Source: Margaritispora aquatica (Eukaryota > Ascomycota > Leotiomycetes > Helotiales > Discinellaceae). Taken from it: a stretch of DNA of 64,000 nt. The stretch covers positions 806,001 through 870,000 of the forward strand of contig VJWN01000004.1 of NCBI GenBank assembly GCA_007644065.1, read 5' to 3'. The position numbers and the translations under genes were made by a program. This document shows, in pieces, positions 62,997 through 64,000 of this stretch. The notes under the pieces were generated by a model. The model was not told the DNA's origin. It ran no database searches and saw only the letters and a list, made by a program, of their open reading frames with translations. Position 1 is the stretch's first letter; every line of letters begins with the position of its first letter.

Positions 62997-64000
62997 CTAA
63001 TCCAGGGGAATACCTTCATACTCCGCAAACCCTAGTGCAAGGTTCATGTTTTCTAGACTTAGTGTTAGCGAAGTCAATGAAGAGGAATTGTGGACATACG
63101 TAAACATTGTGTAGCAGCCCCCTTCAACAGATTATCAATTGTTGCACAAACCACTACTCTCTTGCCCGAGCTATGCACTCCAAACCCACCAATCTCTACA
63201 CCGTGCTTTCCGCTGATGTTTTTCACACTCGGTGGCTCACCAATAACCTTGACAAGTCGCTCCCCAGCATACCTCTCCTGGTAAAGATTGCGGATATCTC
63301 TGCTTGTCATCTTCTCCTTAAGAGGAAGCGAGATAGTGTGGTGGATACCCTGGAACCAACGTCCAACGTGAGGAATGAAGGCGACCTCAATACCAAGCTG
63401 GTTGCTGATTTCACGCTCGTGGATGTGGTCTGTCAAGCTGTAGGGGATAATGTTATCGGTAAGGTTGTCGATGTCGTTTTTTGGACTTGGCTTTGTACCT
63501 GCGCCTGAATAACCAGAAACACCAAAGATGGTGGGTTGCCCAGACAAGAAGGGAACCAATGGTGCAATACCAAGTTGGGCCGCAGTAGCGTAACATCCTG
63601 GGTTTGCAATGCGTGTTGCTTTAGCAATATCAGATCTGTTGACCAACTCAGGCAGACCGTATGTCCATTTGCTATCAAATCGATAATCGGCAGATAGATC
63701 AACAATTACACTATTCTGAGGGCCCTTTCCTTGATTAACAGCATCGACGAAAGGTTTGCAGACACCATTGGGAAGTGCCATCACCCAGCAGTCAATTTCT
63801 CCGTTCTCTTCCATACGACGGACATCCTCAGCAGAAAGGTTCTCATAAGTGATATCACGCTTCTCATACCCCTTCAACTTCTGACCAGCTAGCTCACGAG
63901 ATGAAACATGGCGAAGATCCATATTTGGGTGAGCGTTCATGAGGCTAATAAGGGCTTGTCCAGTATAACCACGGGCACCGATCAAGGCGACCTTCGCTGG
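62997..64000 (-). CDS. ARG5,6: Arg5,6: N-acetyl-gamma-glutamyl-phosphate reductase part (5' end cut)
   Basis: Partial gene at the window edge: exons 64000-63100 and 63052-62997, giving 318 residues that start inside the protein. This is the reductase half. AKVALIGARGYTGQALISLM is the NADP-binding start; the catalytic Cys lies in ANPGCYATAAQLGIAPL; then GVSGYSGAGTKPSPKN, FIPHVGRWFQGIHHTISLPL and GFGVHSSGKRVVVCATIDNLLK. In fungi this domain is fused behind N-acetylglutamate kinase in a mitochondrial precursor that is cleaved into two enzymes of arginine synthesis. The kinase half would lie beyond 64000; its presence is inferred. The last 18 residues (QNMNLALGFAEYEGIPLD) come from the short final exon. 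Confidence 0.93.

Overview
The window comes from a filamentous ascomycete (Pezizomycotina). Most genes carry several short GT-AG introns of about 45-100 nt with CTAAC/CTAAT-type branch sites. The gene set includes lineage-typical members: an Nrc-2/Fpk1-type AGC kinase, an Arg5,6 precursor, UNC-45/Cro1, a fungal taspase and an mpaB/DUF2236 protein. The style suggests Leotiomycetes/Helotiales, but that is only an impression. All exon joins were made by eye from reading frame, splice sites and family similarity. No transposon, rRNA, tRNA or CRISPR array is supported.

Layout. 0-9.4 kb is compact: an HD-domain phosphohydrolase (+), an isochorismatase-fold hydrolase (-), MRE11 (-) head-to-head with mitochondrial ribosomal protein RSM19 (+), and TAF10 (-) head-to-head with PRP43 (+). 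9.4-34.6 kb is gene-poor. Four long intergenic stretches (3.5, 3.5, 2.6 and 4.8 kb, then 3.7 kb) surround four genes: a 137-aa cysteine-containing orphan, a 1071-aa disordered protein with an eIF4E-binding-type motif at its N-terminus, an AGC kinase, and an SREBP-type bHLH factor without membrane segments. 34.6-46 kb is denser: a small secreted cysteine-rich protein, a UNC-45/Cro1 chaperone (-) head-to-head with the TFIIH subunit TFB4 (+), a taspase with a long insertion (-), and ARP3 (+). 47-64 kb is metabolic and secretory: an mpaB-like oxygenase, ADH1-type alcohol dehydrogenase, an S9 serine peptidase, a secreted GH3 glycosidase, a seven-helix membrane protein and the 3' part of ARG5,6, which is cut by the window edge.

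How the genes relate. This is not a biosynthetic cluster and no operon-like logic is evident. Several are core functions: transcription (TAF10, TFB4), splicing or ribosome helicase (PRP43), DNA repair (MRE11), actin and myosin (ARP3, Cro1), mitochondrial translation (RSM19) and arginine synthesis. Three head-to-head pairs share 233-370 bp promoters. The regulatory genes sit in large intergenic spaces, consistent with complex promoters. The most interesting leads are the eIF4E-binding-like protein, the Cys-motif orphan, the secreted 10-cysteine protein, the enlarged taspase, and a transcript-like but ORF-less region at 25.6-26.6 kb.
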